Below are positions 23,680-35,116 of a DNA stretch of 64,000 bases, piece by piece. This DNA comes from Mortierella alpina (lineage: Eukaryota > Mortierellomycota > Mortierellomycetes > Mortierellales > Mortierellaceae). The notes below the pieces were generated by a model. It searched no databases and was not told the DNA's origin. It was given only the letters and a program-made list of their open reading frames with translations. The position numbers and the translations under genes are program-made. Every line of letters begins with the position of its first letter. The first letter of the stretch is position 1. The stretch covers positions 3,658,001 through 3,722,000 of the forward strand of contig JANATF010000001.1 of NCBI GenBank assembly GCA_029449245.1, in the 5' to 3' direction.

Positions 23680-25137
23680 ATGTCCATGGACCAGGATAAC
23701 CAGAAGCGGGAATCAAGCTCACGGGACGTCAATGCACCTGCCAGTGCACCATTCGGAGGCCGCATCCTTGTCGATGAGAGCGCCGTCTTTGAGCAGAATG
23801 CATGGTACAGACCCCCACCATTGAGCCAAAAAAAACAGGCACCCTAATACGGGAACTCGACATATATGACCATGCTGATTCAAACATACTTCATGCCAAC
23901 TCCACACGCACAGGGACCACGCAGAATGGGGTGAAGAGCAGGAACAGCACGCACGGAACGAGATTGCGCGTCAAAACCTGAACCCTGTCCCCGAGGAGCT
24001 CATCGCGACCTATCATGAGGAGGCAGCCGAGAACTGGAACAAGTTCTACGCGAAAAACGAGAACAAGTTCTTCAAGGATCGACACTGGCTCCGGATCGAG
24101 TTCCCGGAACTCTTTCATATGATTGAGGCAGAGGTAACAGTACAGTTTGCTTGGGGGAAAACAAGCTATTTTATTATTCCTTTTCCCTCTCCCCCCTCTA
24201 CCTTATAACAGGCATTGAAAGGTTGGATCAATGTTTTTAAACAACTCCTTTGGATGTATAGGCTGGAGAAAAGAACGTCATGGAGATTGGATGCGGAGCA
24301 GGGAACACCATGTTCCCTTTGTTGATCGAGAGCAAAAACCCAAAGCTGTTTGTCTATGCCTGCGATTTCTCATCCACCGCCGTTGAGGTGGTGAAGAACA
24401 ACCCAGAATACGATCCAACCAGAGGCAAGGCATTCGTTTGGGATCTGGCTGCAGATGATATACCCCCCGAGGTCGAACCCGAGTCCATGGACGTCCTGGT
24501 TCTGATCTTTGTCCTTTCTGCTCTGCATCCTGATCGGTGGGAGCAAGCCATGAATAACCTCTACAAGGTACAGAGACATATCTCAAAAGCATTCGATATA
24601 TTCTCGACAGCTTTTCCTTCAGAAACTCATGCTTAAAAAATATGCTGTTCTACTACAAATTCTTACCCGTATTAGCTGCTCAAACCTGGAGGTCTGATCG
24701 TCTTCCGAGACTATGGTCGCTACGACATGGCACAGCTGCGTTTCAAAAAGAACCGCCTCCTGTCAGAAAACTTTTACGTCCGCGGCGACGGCACACGCGT
24801 GTATTTTTTCGATTCTGACGAGATGGTGAAACTGTTTGGATCCAAATTTACCATTGAGCAGAATGCGGTCGATCGAAGGCTGATCGTTAACCGACTGAGG
24901 AAGGTCAAGATGTACAGGGTATGGTTGCAGGGCAAGTTCAGGAAACCACTCGCAGGACAGTTGCCCGGTGCACCTTCTGCAGCGACGGTGATCACCAACG
25001 ATGACGAAGCCTCGGGATCGATCGAGGGACCCATTGATATGTCCCTGTCGCTGGACACGCCCGCTGATACGCCAATACAGTCTAGAACAGCCACACCCGC
25101 GTTGGATGCTGGCAAGCAGCCAAGCTCCCAGGAATGA
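23680..25137 (+). CDS. tRNA N3-methylcytidine methyltransferase (METTL2/TRM140 family)
   Basis: SAM-dependent enzyme expected to make m3C32 in the anticodon loop of tRNA-Thr and/or tRNA-Ser. Exons 23680-23804, 23914-24133, 24262-24567 and 24676-25137; 370 residues. Family hallmarks in order: [17 protein letters not shown] near residue 38, [19 protein letters not shown], the SAM motif [16 protein letters not shown] near 123, [51 protein letters not shown], then [17 protein letters not shown]. The last ~55 residues are Ser/Thr/Asp-rich and not conserved. The start is the first ATG after a T-run and gives the expected short leader. Specificity between tRNA-Thr and tRNA-Ser cannot be decided from sequence. 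Confidence 0.93.
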
Positions 25138-25412
25138 AGTATGCCCTATTTTTTGATACCTTACCCATGATGATCCGTAAGCGTTGATTTCCGGGATCGT
25201 AGGACGAGTATAGATGGCCATTCCTCAATAGCAACCGCAATGACAGATCGTTCGGTAAGCGCTCTTTCTTTTTTTATATGACCAAAAAAAAATACACTTG
25301 CTGCGAAATGGAGAACTGGAAGACGACAGTAAAATGAGAATGATATACGGTGGTGACAGTGGAGCACAAAAAGAAACAATGGAAAAAGGACATAGATATG
25401 GTGCTTTGTTGT

Positions 25413-26379
25413 TTAAGCAGCAACCTTCTCAGGCTCTGCCTTGGCGGGCGTCACGGTCTCCTTCTTCTTGTCCTTGACTGCCTTGGACTCTTCCTTGAAT
25501 GCCTGCTTGCGTGTCTCTTCCTCTTTCCTGGCAGCCAGTTCCTTCTGCAACTTCTTTGTTCTCTCATGTTGAACCTACGTAAAAAAGGTCACCCAAAAAA
25601 GTCAATCAAAAGTTAGATACGACGAAAAGGGTGAGCAAGTATGCTTTCAAAAAAAAAAACATGGGCAGAGTTCAAAACTCGTTTTACCATCTCGCTGGCA
25701 GTCTGAAGGATGGTCTGTCCCCAGTTCTCCTTGAACGTGTTAGCCTCCTCAATCACTGCCATGATCTCGGCCTCGATCTCCTTCTCTGCAATCGTAAACT
25801 GGGCCAAGATATCATCACCAACGGTTCCTTGCTTGACCAAGTTGACCAACACTGGCTTATCCTCACGCATCGCCAACACACGGTTCACGTCCTCCATGGC
25901 GCGACGCAAGAGCGCAGCCGTCAACTGCGTATCGGTCGCCTCGGGCTCCGTCTGCTGAAGAAGCGCAATGTACTGGTTGCGGGAGACGTGTTCACCGAAC
26001 CACGGCTCGGCATCGTTGATGGCTACGAGAAGTGCAGGGGGAGACATCATCAACAAGAGGAAAAATATTGATGAGTCATGTTGTTCCTGGACCTGAAGAC
26101 ACGGCTGCCTTTTGTGCTTCCCATTCCTTGGAGAGATTATCCTCTACTCCCTTGCTTGCATTCGTCAGAAGTGGTTTCCGCGTTTCCTTTTTTTTTTTGT
26201 TTTCTGGTCCTGCCGTGTGGGATCAACAAACACGCTCTGGAGTCATGGCAAGGGATGGTAGATAAGGGCGACACAAGATGCAACTCACCGAGCTTTCTGT
26301 TCTTCCAGAAATAGCCAAAAACTCTCATGGAGAGGATCCATCCTCCAATATAGATGATTGCGAGCCAAACTGATCCCAT
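25413..26379 (-). CDS. SEC66: ER translocation complex subunit SEC66 (Sec71)
   Basis: Non-essential subunit of the Sec62/63 part of the post-translational ER protein translocon. Exons 26379-26289, 26022-25688 and 25574-25413; 195 residues (yeast Sec66 206). Residues 2-24 form an N-terminal membrane anchor (VWLAIIYIGGWILSMRVFGY), followed by a short basic stretch. The cytosolic domain carries the family segment AALLRRAMEDVNRVLAMRED, GTVGDDILAQFTIAEKEIEA and NWGQTILQTASEMVQHER. The C-terminus is Lys/Glu-rich (KEELAARKEEETRKQ-type) and ends in EKVAA. Intron 1 is 266 nt. The next downstream translocon gene, SSS1, is 31 kb away and independent. Confidence 0.85.
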
Positions 26380-26723
26380 CCTGCTACTATGATGCTGAAT
26401 GTGTGGTGTGATGTGGTGCGGTGTGATAGGTGATGAGAACGAGAGGAAGAGTCGGTGGAGAAGCACGAGTGCGGTCTATGTGTCTGTGTGTGTGTGCGTG
26501 CGAGTGTGCGTGCGAGTGTGCGGGTGATGAGAAGAGTGTGAAAAGGGATCGCAAACTGGTTGAAGAATTTATGGTGCATTGTCGGCTTCTTATTGGCTGC
26601 CCAGCAAATATCACTTTCACCCTTGGCTCAAGCCCTCATTTTCAGGTCGCGGTCGCTTCATCGAAATATACACATTTATTGATCGATGGATACTGTAGAC
26701 CATACAGCCTTCACTCATTATTC
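26380..26723. other. Intergenic region with GT/CG-rich repeat
   Basis: SEC66 upstream region. A TGTGTGCG/TGCGAGTG microsatellite lies at ~26478-26523, then an ATTGG (inverted CCAAT) near 26592. No gene. Confidence 0.55.
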
Positions 26724-29368
26724 TTAGACAGTCTTGAGACTCGATCGGATAGCTTGAATTCCAAAGTCATCATCGAGCTGTGCATCCAAGGCATCAGTTG
26801 CAGCGGTCATCACCTCGGACGCCCTCGCCTTCAGCCCGTGGACATGCACTCCTGCAGAGACCGACGTCGCGCCAATGGCATCGCTCAGGCGAGATAACCA
26901 GCTACTCTTGACACCATACTCTTGCTTGCGCACATTGATCTCTGCTTGCGTTGGAATGCTATCCAGCACCAACCCAACAAGTGACCGGAGACCCAGGTAC
27001 ATATGCTCAGAGACAATCACACTGAGCAACAGCATGCCCAGACTCAAACGCGGTCCACTAGCCCCTCCAGCCGCATCCATGGTTCCGTGAAACAAGTACA
27101 AGATCGAGGCGTTCGTCAAGGACGAGAACCAAGTAATAAGCTGCAGATTGTCGACCCAGGGTCCAATAGTGTCCGTACGGGCGGGGATGGGGCGACGCGC
27201 GTTGTAGCTGATCTTGGCTGCGTCCGATCGCAGCTCGACCCAGTTGTTGACAAAGGCACACAGACCCGTCAGCGGCCAGATGACACTGAACAGCGACACG
27301 TAGCCAAACTAGTAAAACCAAAAGATACAGGGTAATTGCTGTGCGTACTCAAAACATGTGAATCACAATATCATAATTGGAAGGTTTTCAAACTCGAGGT
27401 TCTTACCTGCAGCACCATCTCGGCATAGTCCTCGTTGACATCGTACTGGGGCAGATCCGCCTGCTTCTGCACGCGCTTCAAAAAGTGCTTTGCCTCATCA
27501 GTATCCTGAGCATTGACCTTAATTACGCCCTGGTCAGCAGGCTCATGCTTCATCTTCTCGGCCACCTCCTTTTGAATCTTGACGGCGCCTGTCATGGCGC
27601 GTCTGGTCAGGTAGGGGACAATTGTCTCGGTCACAAAGCTGATTGCCTGGGTAGTGATCATGAACGCCTTGAGACGGCTCTGTAGCATGTGAGGATCAAT
27701 AGTCGCAGAGGAGAATGATAGACCGTAGCTTTGGAAGGTGGAGATGACCTCTGGTCCAAAGGGAATGTAGACGTAGGCAGTCAGGAGGATCGACATGTAG
27801 CTGGTAAGCGCGTTGAAGATAAAGACCTTTTGCATCAGGTGGTACTCATAGCTCGCATGCGTCTCGTAGTTCTCATAGTCGGTCAGTTGCTTCGACACAG
27901 ACTTGCAGATCGCGGCGACATTGGGGATGGCGAGTGAGTACAGGACCATGGGCGCATAGATCTAGAATACAATAAAATGGCCATGTTAACTGCAAGAGCT
28001 TTCTGTCTAGCACTGACAATCAAGATCCAATGGCAACAGGGGTTCGTTACCAGAATCTCCTTCAAGTATCCGTCATAGTAAATAGTCAGGAAGACCTCAA
28101 TCGCAAACACCGCGGTGATGACAGTCGACAAGGCCAAGGCACCTCCGAGAACCACAGGAATACCAGTCAGCTTGCGTCTCCATCGCTTCCAAGGCGAGAA
28201 GAACGGCAGCATTTCACCCGTGATGGGATCCTCGACCTCGCTGTCACCCTTGAAGAAGGGTCTTCTCATCTCGGTCTTGGACACATGCCGGACACCCCAC
28301 AGAAGAGCCAACTTCTTCTCATTGCGCTTCCAGCACTCTGTGAACAAAATGGACCAGAGGATGACACAAACGCCGTAAAAGATAGAGAAGGTCGAACCAA
28401 AAAAGTGCACCAGCACTCCAAGTCCTGTGGGTGCCGCAAGCCATAGAAAGTAGAATTGAAGAAACTCGAAATAGTACGCGACCTTCTCGCCAAAGTGGTC
28501 CCGGATCTGGCCCAGGTCCTCTGGAGTCACAATCCACTTTGTAGACCAGGACTTGAGCCATGACTGATAAATAGACAGAAGAGTGTCGTCAGAATGGAAA
28601 GTGTAACGATGACATTTTGGTGTCCTTGAAACAGTAAGGTGTTCATTCCGCTCCTTTCCAGTATGACCAACCACTCAGTCAAGTTACCTTGTTGAATGCC
28701 TTGTCGTGCAATGGCAGCAGACTCTCGACGAAATCATCGTGGCCAGGATAGATACCCGCACCACCTTCGGTGGGCAACCCAGTGATGAGCTCGGAAATCA
28801 GACGGATGCGATCGGCCTCTGATACGTTGTCCAGAGAGTCGTCCCGCGCCTTGACAGGCTGCAACAACCGCTCAGTCTGTGCAGTGTCCGCCACTCTGAC
28901 TCCTGCTAGCCAGTCATGGATACTATCACGGTCGATTCCCACTTGTTAGTAGCAAAAAACAAAGACCAACCACGGTCTATAATCACTATGGCGTTCTTAC
29001 CTGGTTCGAGTCTCCTCGCGCTTCAAGACGGCCCATGGACAGAGAACAAAGATGAAGAGCGTGTCGCTTCCGCTGGGTCTGGTCTCGTACTGGAGTCCCA
29101 CGCGTGTCAGTTTCTGGAGGACCTGCTTGTAGGCGTCGAGTGTCCTTTGCTCGTATTCTGGCTTGGACACACCTTTCGCTGGCTGTTTGTACTTGAAGAC
29201 GATGACCAGGTCTGCATAGACGTCCAAGCTCTTTGGCTTCGTGTTGTTGAACAAAGGCTGGGACTCCTCTCCTTGCGACTTGGAATAGGATTGGACTGTG
29301 GAAGAGTAGATGTCGAAAAAACGAAAGTGTGTGTGGGATTGTGGAACCCCCAAGGAAGCGGTGGCCAT
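26724..29368 (-). CDS. TMEM16/anoctamin family lipid scramblase
   Basis: Multipass protein of the TMEM16 family; fungal members with this size (afTMEM16 and nhTMEM16, ~735 residues) are Ca2+-activated phospholipid scramblases, while yeast Ist2 is a longer tether. Exons 29368-29001, 28922-28688, 28563-28051, 27961-27407 and 27308-26724; 751 residues. The cytosolic N-domain begins LDVYADLVIVFKYK. The first TM is preceded by HFGEKVAYYFEFLQFYFLWL. TM7 region reads NNWVELRSDAAKI, where Glu582 and Asp586 match the i/i+4 acidic pair that binds Ca2+ in the family. RRPIPARTDTIGPW follows, the most conserved stretch of fungal TMEM16 proteins. The exon 2 acceptor at GATAG was chosen because it keeps frame into SIHDWLAGVRV. 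No Ist2-like long basic tail, so scramblase is favoured. Confidence 0.92.
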
Positions 29369-29692
29369 GGTCGGGATTCCTGAACTAAAAAAGGATGTCG
29401 CTCGTTGCGTGTTCCGCGTAATTGCTGTTGTTTCTTTCGCCGCTGGAACGGTGAGGATGGGTTGGGTCAAAGTCGAACAGGGATGGGGGGAAAGGAGGGC
29501 TGGTGAAAGCAGAAGGAAGACGAGGAAAGAGGTGATCGAGAATTCCTTTTTCTTTTTCCTATGGTCAGCTTTTTTTTTTTTTTTCTGTTTCTCGTACTGT
29601 ATTGCTCACCACACCATAGCACCAAAAGTCTGAAAAAAAAAATTACGAAATCGTTGAGGTATGAGATTCGACTAGATGGTGCAAAAGATAGA
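29369..29692. other. Intergenic region, TMEM16 promoter
   Basis: Between the TMEM16 start and the SYLF stop. A/T homopolymer runs near 29568-29584 and 29632-29642; otherwise no element seen. Confidence 0.5.
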
Positions 29693-31132
29693 CTAGAGCT
29701 CGCGGTTGAGTCCGGCTTCAATGACAGTGTACAGCTCCAGGGCCTCTGGAGGCTGGGGCATCGTCTTGAGGATCTCGGCGGCGGTGATGGCACGGCCATA
29801 GAAAGCTGCGTTGGCCTCCTTGCGCTCCAGCAGCATGGTGCCGTCCAGGGACATGCCCGCAAAGAGACCCTTGGACTTTGTGTACGAGTAGACCTGGGAG
29901 GTGTTGGTCGCCTGGGTATTGGCCGAGACTCCGACCTCTCCGCCAACACCGACAGGTCCGGCACTGACAGAGAGGCCTCCACCCAGGGTCACACTTCCTC
30001 CCTGGATGAATGTGGTCTCGACAGCCTCGTCGGTCATGAGGACCAAAATAATGTCCGTGATGTCTGCTCCAACCAGCGCTCCGAACCCAACACCTCCAGT
30101 GGCAATGAAGCTGGGCGCAGACCACTGTCCATCCTGGTTCCTGACCACCACGACGCCGCTGCCTCCGCGGGCACTCACGATGAATCCCTATGACGTTGAG
30201 GATGAAACATGAAAGGTATATGAGGGGCGGTGAGAATGGTCGCTTTGTGCGCTTCGGGAACGAGAAATGAAAAATCGACCTACGGCTTTAACGACGGTAT
30301 AGATGGCCAGTCCCTTGGCTTTGCGCAGAACTTCGGGTGGGATGATGTTGTCGAATCCTGACACGTTCTCCTCCTTGTCGACGAAGGTGCGGAGGAGGTT
30401 GGCGGCCTTCTTGAGATCCTCGGCGGCAGAGGAGTCAGGCAAGGGCGAGGAGATGTTGGCGTTCTTGGCCGACTCTTGCATCTGACGCGTGGCGACGGTA
30501 GCGGTCTCCTGGAAGCGCTTTCCGGCCTCGGTGGCTTTCTTGCCCACCTCTATGGCAATGAGTTATCGTGTCAGTGATATCGCACAGGTCCATCATGGGT
30601 CAAAGATACAGCAACAGGTTCGTGATTGGAGTGGTATGTGCGGTATGGATAGTAGGGGTCAGGAATGCGAAGGATATATGCAGTTTTGGGCGAAGAGCGA
30701 GCGAGCGAGCGCGAGGGTTGAATGAGAGAAGCATAGCCGCTCAGGGTCCCAAGAAGGCGGCAGGCTGTGCCAGCGAGCTGATGCTGAGCGACCTGAGTGT
30801 CTGTTCGTTTGCGCCAGGCGTTCTAAATTAAGATCTCTCTACAATGACAAACCTCCTCCGCCGTCGGCCCAGCTTCTCTCTCTCTCTTTCTCTCTCTCGT
30901 CCCTCCTCTTTCCTTGCACTCTCGACCCGTACTTTTCTATTTTTTCTTGTCCTCCGTCTCGACTGTCGACTCTCACGCTCCGCTCAAGGTCGAAAGTGAC
31001 TCCAGGGGCGACGACTGGCATGTATGTTTATGGTTGGGAATGACGCGTGGAATCGAGACACGGATGCAGAGAGGTCTGTGTGTGAGGGCGTGTACCTTGG
31101 GCGGCAAACTTGAATTTGTCCATGAACGACAT
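29693..31132 (-). CDS. SYLF-domain protein (Ysc84/SH3YL1-like)
   Basis: SYLF (DUF500) proteins bind phosphoinositides and actin at endocytic sites; yeast Ysc84 and Lsb3 also have an SH3 domain, absent here. Exons 31132-31096, 30549-30284 and 30187-29693; 265 residues. The start is MSFMDKFKFAAQ encoded in a 37-nt first exon behind a 546-nt intron, joined to EVGKKATEAGKRFQETATVA. The SYLF core has IIPPEVLRKAKGLAIYTVVK, then GFIVSARGGSGVVVVR, GGVGFGALVGADITDIILVL and VSAGPVGVGGEVG, ending YTKSKGLFAGMSLDGTMLLE and FYGRAITAAEIL. The start within exon 2 (near 30547) would lose the amphipathic N-terminal helix. Same strand as the TMEM16 gene but with a separate promoter. Confidence 0.9.
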
Positions 31133-31844
31133 TACGGCAGTGGTGGGGTGAGGGTGAGGGTGAGGGTGAGGGGAGAGAAAGAGAGTGAGGGGCTGGATGA
31201 ATCTTTGGCTGAGGTGATGTGCCTGTGGTGTTGTGTTGACGCTGCCCAAGGACGGACAGGAGCGATAAAAGAAAATTGCGCTACGTGTGGCAAGGGGCGG
31301 TGGGGGTCATTCATCCGACTGTCCTGCTGCACCGTTTTCAGACGTCGACGGCGGGCATTTGCAGCCACTCGAGCACAGCCCTCTGATAGCCACTGCGTTG
31401 CTTTTACTTTACACACCGGCGCATGTCTGCTGCCTGCACGCCCTCTCCTCTCCCTATATTCTCTCTCTCTCTCTCTCACTCTCTCGCCCTCTCTCACTCT
31501 TTGCCCCGGTCCAATCACTCTCACCCACTCTCCCAAGCACTCTCATTAACTCTCTCGCTCGGTCCATCGCATCCTCATCGCCATCCCATCTCGACAGCCA
31601 TCCTTCGGCTCGCGCATCCACCACCCCCCCTTGCGTCCCTTGCACTCGTGCCTCGGACCACCCCCTCCTGCAGTAGACTCTCGCCACCACGGACAAGAGC
31701 ACAAGACAAATAGGAGTAAGCCTTCCTGACACCTGCCACCTCCACCCCTTTGCTCCTCGCACCCTGCTTCTCGGACCCCCCAGCATGCCCTAACGGCCCC
31801 TCTTCATCAGTTGATCGCTACCTAGACTCGGAACGGTCCGCGCC
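31133..31844. other. Divergent promoter region between SYLF and receptor-like gene
   Basis: 712 bp. A GGGTGA repeat lies 13 nt from the SYLF start (separate entry), and a CT dinucleotide-rich zone spans 31460-31560. No further gene. Confidence 0.55.
31145..31173 (+). repeat. (GGGTGA)n tract, potential G-quadruplex
   Basis: Five G-runs of three or four, each separated by TGA, on the plus strand. They sit just upstream of the minus-strand SYLF start codon, so the mRNA-like strand is C-rich and the template strand is G-rich. The pattern meets the usual G3+N1-7 quadruplex rule. Confidence 0.75.
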
Positions 31845-34800
31845 ATGGTCTCCCGCAACGCCCGGCGCACCTCATGGGCCACCGCAACAACTGCAGCAAC
31901 AGCCCTTGCCTCGCTCTTCTTCCTGACACTGCCCACCCTCGTCCTGGCAGCACCCTCCCCCAGCCTCGCCATGGCATCTTCCTGCGCAAGCACCAGTGGA
32001 TCATGGATCGTAGGACTCGCCAGCGACAACACCATCACCTTTGTCAAGTACGGACAACCCCCAGCAGAGCCTACCGTTTATGCCGCCAGCGCATCCAAAA
32101 AAGGCTTCAACGGCGGAAAGTGCTTCGAGTCTAGCCCAGATACCGTACACTATGTCGCAGAGACTTTCTTGGGTAGCCTCACCGTCAGCGCGGCCAACAG
32201 CACTTTCATGGAATGGGCGGATCTGACCAAGGTACCAACAGAGATCACCAGAGGAGTGATGAACCCGAACATGACAGCCTTGGGAAAATCAGCCTCGGGA
32301 ACAGCCCCCGTTATTCTGTCAGCTATCAGCGGGGACCTCATCCGATGGGAGGTCGCCGCCCCCACCGCCACTGTACTCGCCTCGTTCGCACAGTATGTTC
32401 AAAGCCTTTCTGTCCTCAGCCTTGTTGTTATTTTTTCAGAGGCGCAACAACTCGCAGAATAATTCTCCCAATGGTCCGATGCTCACTTTCCTTTTGATCC
32501 GCACACTAGGCTGAAAATTGATCCCAGCAAGATTTTGGGCATGGCTTTATCAGGTGGAGCAACTCCTTATCTCTGGATGCAGCTCCAAAACACCGGGAAT
32601 TCCATGGATCTCGTCAAGTTCGACGTTAGTGCCAATGCAACAGCAGTGTTCGCTGCGCAACGTATCCACACGACCCTGACTCTTCCCCAAGTCCTTGTAC
32701 CGTGGAACAATGGAGACGACGGCATAGCCTTTATTGGATCTGGCGCCCAGGTACGTGTAAAAGTACCTTGGAGACACTGGCGCTGTGCTTGAGGAGCTCC
32801 ACTGGAAGCAATGTTCTAACATGACTGATTATGCCTTGTAGCAGGGACCCCAGAGCAGCATCAACGTCACATACTTTCCGCCCAGCGGACCGTCAACCAC
32901 TAAAACGTTACTGTCGTCGAGTACGGTCAATCTTGCGCAGGATCAGTTTGTGGCTGGCACGTCGACTGTGACACAAATTAGCGCGTCAGGCGCCGGTGCT
33001 CATATCTTTGAAGAGGCCACACCGCCCCTCGGTAACCCTGGAGACCAACCGCCCTCTGTCCCAGGTCCAGAACCGGAACCTCGTAAACGGAACATTCCCA
33101 TCGCCGCTATCATTGGATCTATTGTCGGAGTAGTCGTGATCGCCTTTGTCATCTTGTTTTTCTTCAAGGGTAGACAAAAGAAAAGGAATGGAGGCCGGTC
33201 CATCTTTGCAAAGAAACAAAAGGACCTCTTCCCGGCCAAGGCAGGAGACGAGTCAATGGTGCCACTTGGGCTTTACCATCAGGATCGCAGCCTGCCTCAA
33301 TTGCCAACGCATCTGGAGAATGACCTAGAGCGTCTTGGACATGGAGCACGGCCGGGCGACACTCTTGCGCAATCCAAACACATGGGTCATTCAGGATCCC
33401 ACCTGCCCACCCATTCTCGAAACATCTCGCACACACATATAGATGAGACCATACCTCTGGAAGCAGCACTGGCACACCATCGTCATGACCATCACACGCC
33501 TCAGGGACTGTCCCACTCCATCTCGGTACGGTCCACGACCTCGAATTTTGCGCGACAGAACACCAAGACGGGAAAGCGGGTGGAGGAAAAGATCCAGCTG
33601 CAGGTTATCCGGTATGAGGTCCAGGACGCACATCTGATCAGCCCTCATGGCCCCACAGGACGACTGGTTTTGGCAACATACCATGTCGTTTCACCGCCCA
33701 GGAGCGCCCGATCCATCAAGGCTCACGGAGGACAGACGCAGGGCGTTGCTCGATCAGGCACGGTCCTGGTGCGAAGGAGTCGACTGGAATTTGGAAGTCA
33801 AGCCTCCTCGGGTGCTAGCACACCCACGGCGCCACAGGACCTCGCAGCAGATAGTTCCATGCTTCTAACGGATGCCGAGAACCAGCACACGTTCGAGACC
33901 GCCACATTGAAATGGTACATGACCGAACTGCACTGGAAGCGTGAGGCTGCACTGCTGAAGCACCTGAAGAGCCCCATCTTTGTCATGGAGCTCCTGGAGT
34001 CCTACTGCATCCCCACGCTCCAGAATCGGGCCAATGCATATCCATTTGTGAATGCCATGGGCGGATGCAGCCGTTTGCTCTCGGATGTAGGTCCGGTCAA
34101 GACAGCCCAGCACGCACGCTCGATTCTGAGGTCAATCTCCGCAGCGGTCGAGTGGTGTCATCGACACAATGTCGTGCATCTGAACATTCAGCCAGGCAGT
34201 TTCTTTTTGGAGGAAGGCATCGACCCAGCAACAGAGGACGCATCCTGGAAACTGTGGGATTTCACCTGTGCGCGGTTTATAGGCGAATCTATTGGATCCT
34301 TTGGAGGCGGAGGTGGGGACTTGGGCCTGGAGCTATCAGCAGCACCTGTACCTCAACCACCATCGAATCACCTTCACCCAGAGGGATATCCGTTCTTGGG
34401 ACAACAGCAGCATGAGGAACAGATGGATCGGATCGGAGGAAACCCATTGCCTCCAGTGTATACGGCTCCCGAGTTGCTGGAGGCGTGGCGAGCCGGTGAC
34501 ACGACGTTCCCGGCAGAGGCTACTATGGATACCTGGTCTTTAGGATGCGTGTACTATGAGATCTTGAATGGTGGACAGCCATTGTTCAAGACTGAGACTG
34601 AAGCCTGGGGAATGGTAGGAGGATGGGATAATCCCAACGGACGGCTGTCCCCGAGCTATAGAGTGCCCTATCCTCCATCTCCCACGGGAGATGCGGTCTC
34701 TGGAGAACAGACTGTGGCGACAGAGACGAGCACGCCATTTGAGCGGAGCAAGATTTTGGATCCGTCAGGGTCCATTAGCCATCTGCTGCAGGATATGATG

Positions 34801-34857
34801 CTGGCGAATGCGGACGAGCGTGTGTCATTGCAGACGATCATGGAGAGGATATACTGA
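31845..34857 (+). CDS. Receptor-like transmembrane protein with degenerate kinase domain
   Basis: Predicted type I membrane protein. Exons 31845-32392, 32510-32750 and 32842-34857; 934 residues. A signal peptide (basic start, hydrophobic core ALASLFFLTLPTLVLAAP) opens a ~345-residue ectodomain with several N-glycosylation sequons but no domain I recognise. One TM helix at ~350-372 (IAAIIGSIVGVVVIAFVILF) is followed by a KGRQKKR stop-transfer, a ~240-residue linker, then a protein kinase-like fold at ~600-930. Its catalytic motifs are broken: the HRDxKPxN loop reads HLNIQPGS (709-716) and DFG reads DFT (736-738). APE (805-807) and DTWSLGC (826) are kept, so the fold is probably intact. Likely a pseudokinase receptor or scaffold. 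The exon 3 acceptor is a NAGNAG, so residue Gln264 may be optional. Function unknown. Confidence 0.85.
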
Positions 34858-35116
34858 ATGAATGCTCAAAGTTCACCTTTTCAGTTCCTTTTTTTCTATT
34901 CTTTCTTTCATCCTTGCATCTTTTTTAGAACAAAAGCAATAATATTTGTCGTAAATATCATGCATATCGCGCGGGGACAGGGAAACACTTGAAAGAGGAT
35001 TGTTGTTAGGGGGGAGGGGGGGTATTCGTGGTTTTTATTGTGATGACCAAAAGCGACAGGAGTAACGAGGATCGGAACCTCTGAAGAACGATAATGCATG
35101 CATCTCTTCTTCCCTT

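Noticed and set aside
30188-30547. SYLF start at the Met near 30547
   Set aside because: An upstream 37-nt exon with ATG, GTACAC donor and good frame gives the expected amphipathic N-terminus.
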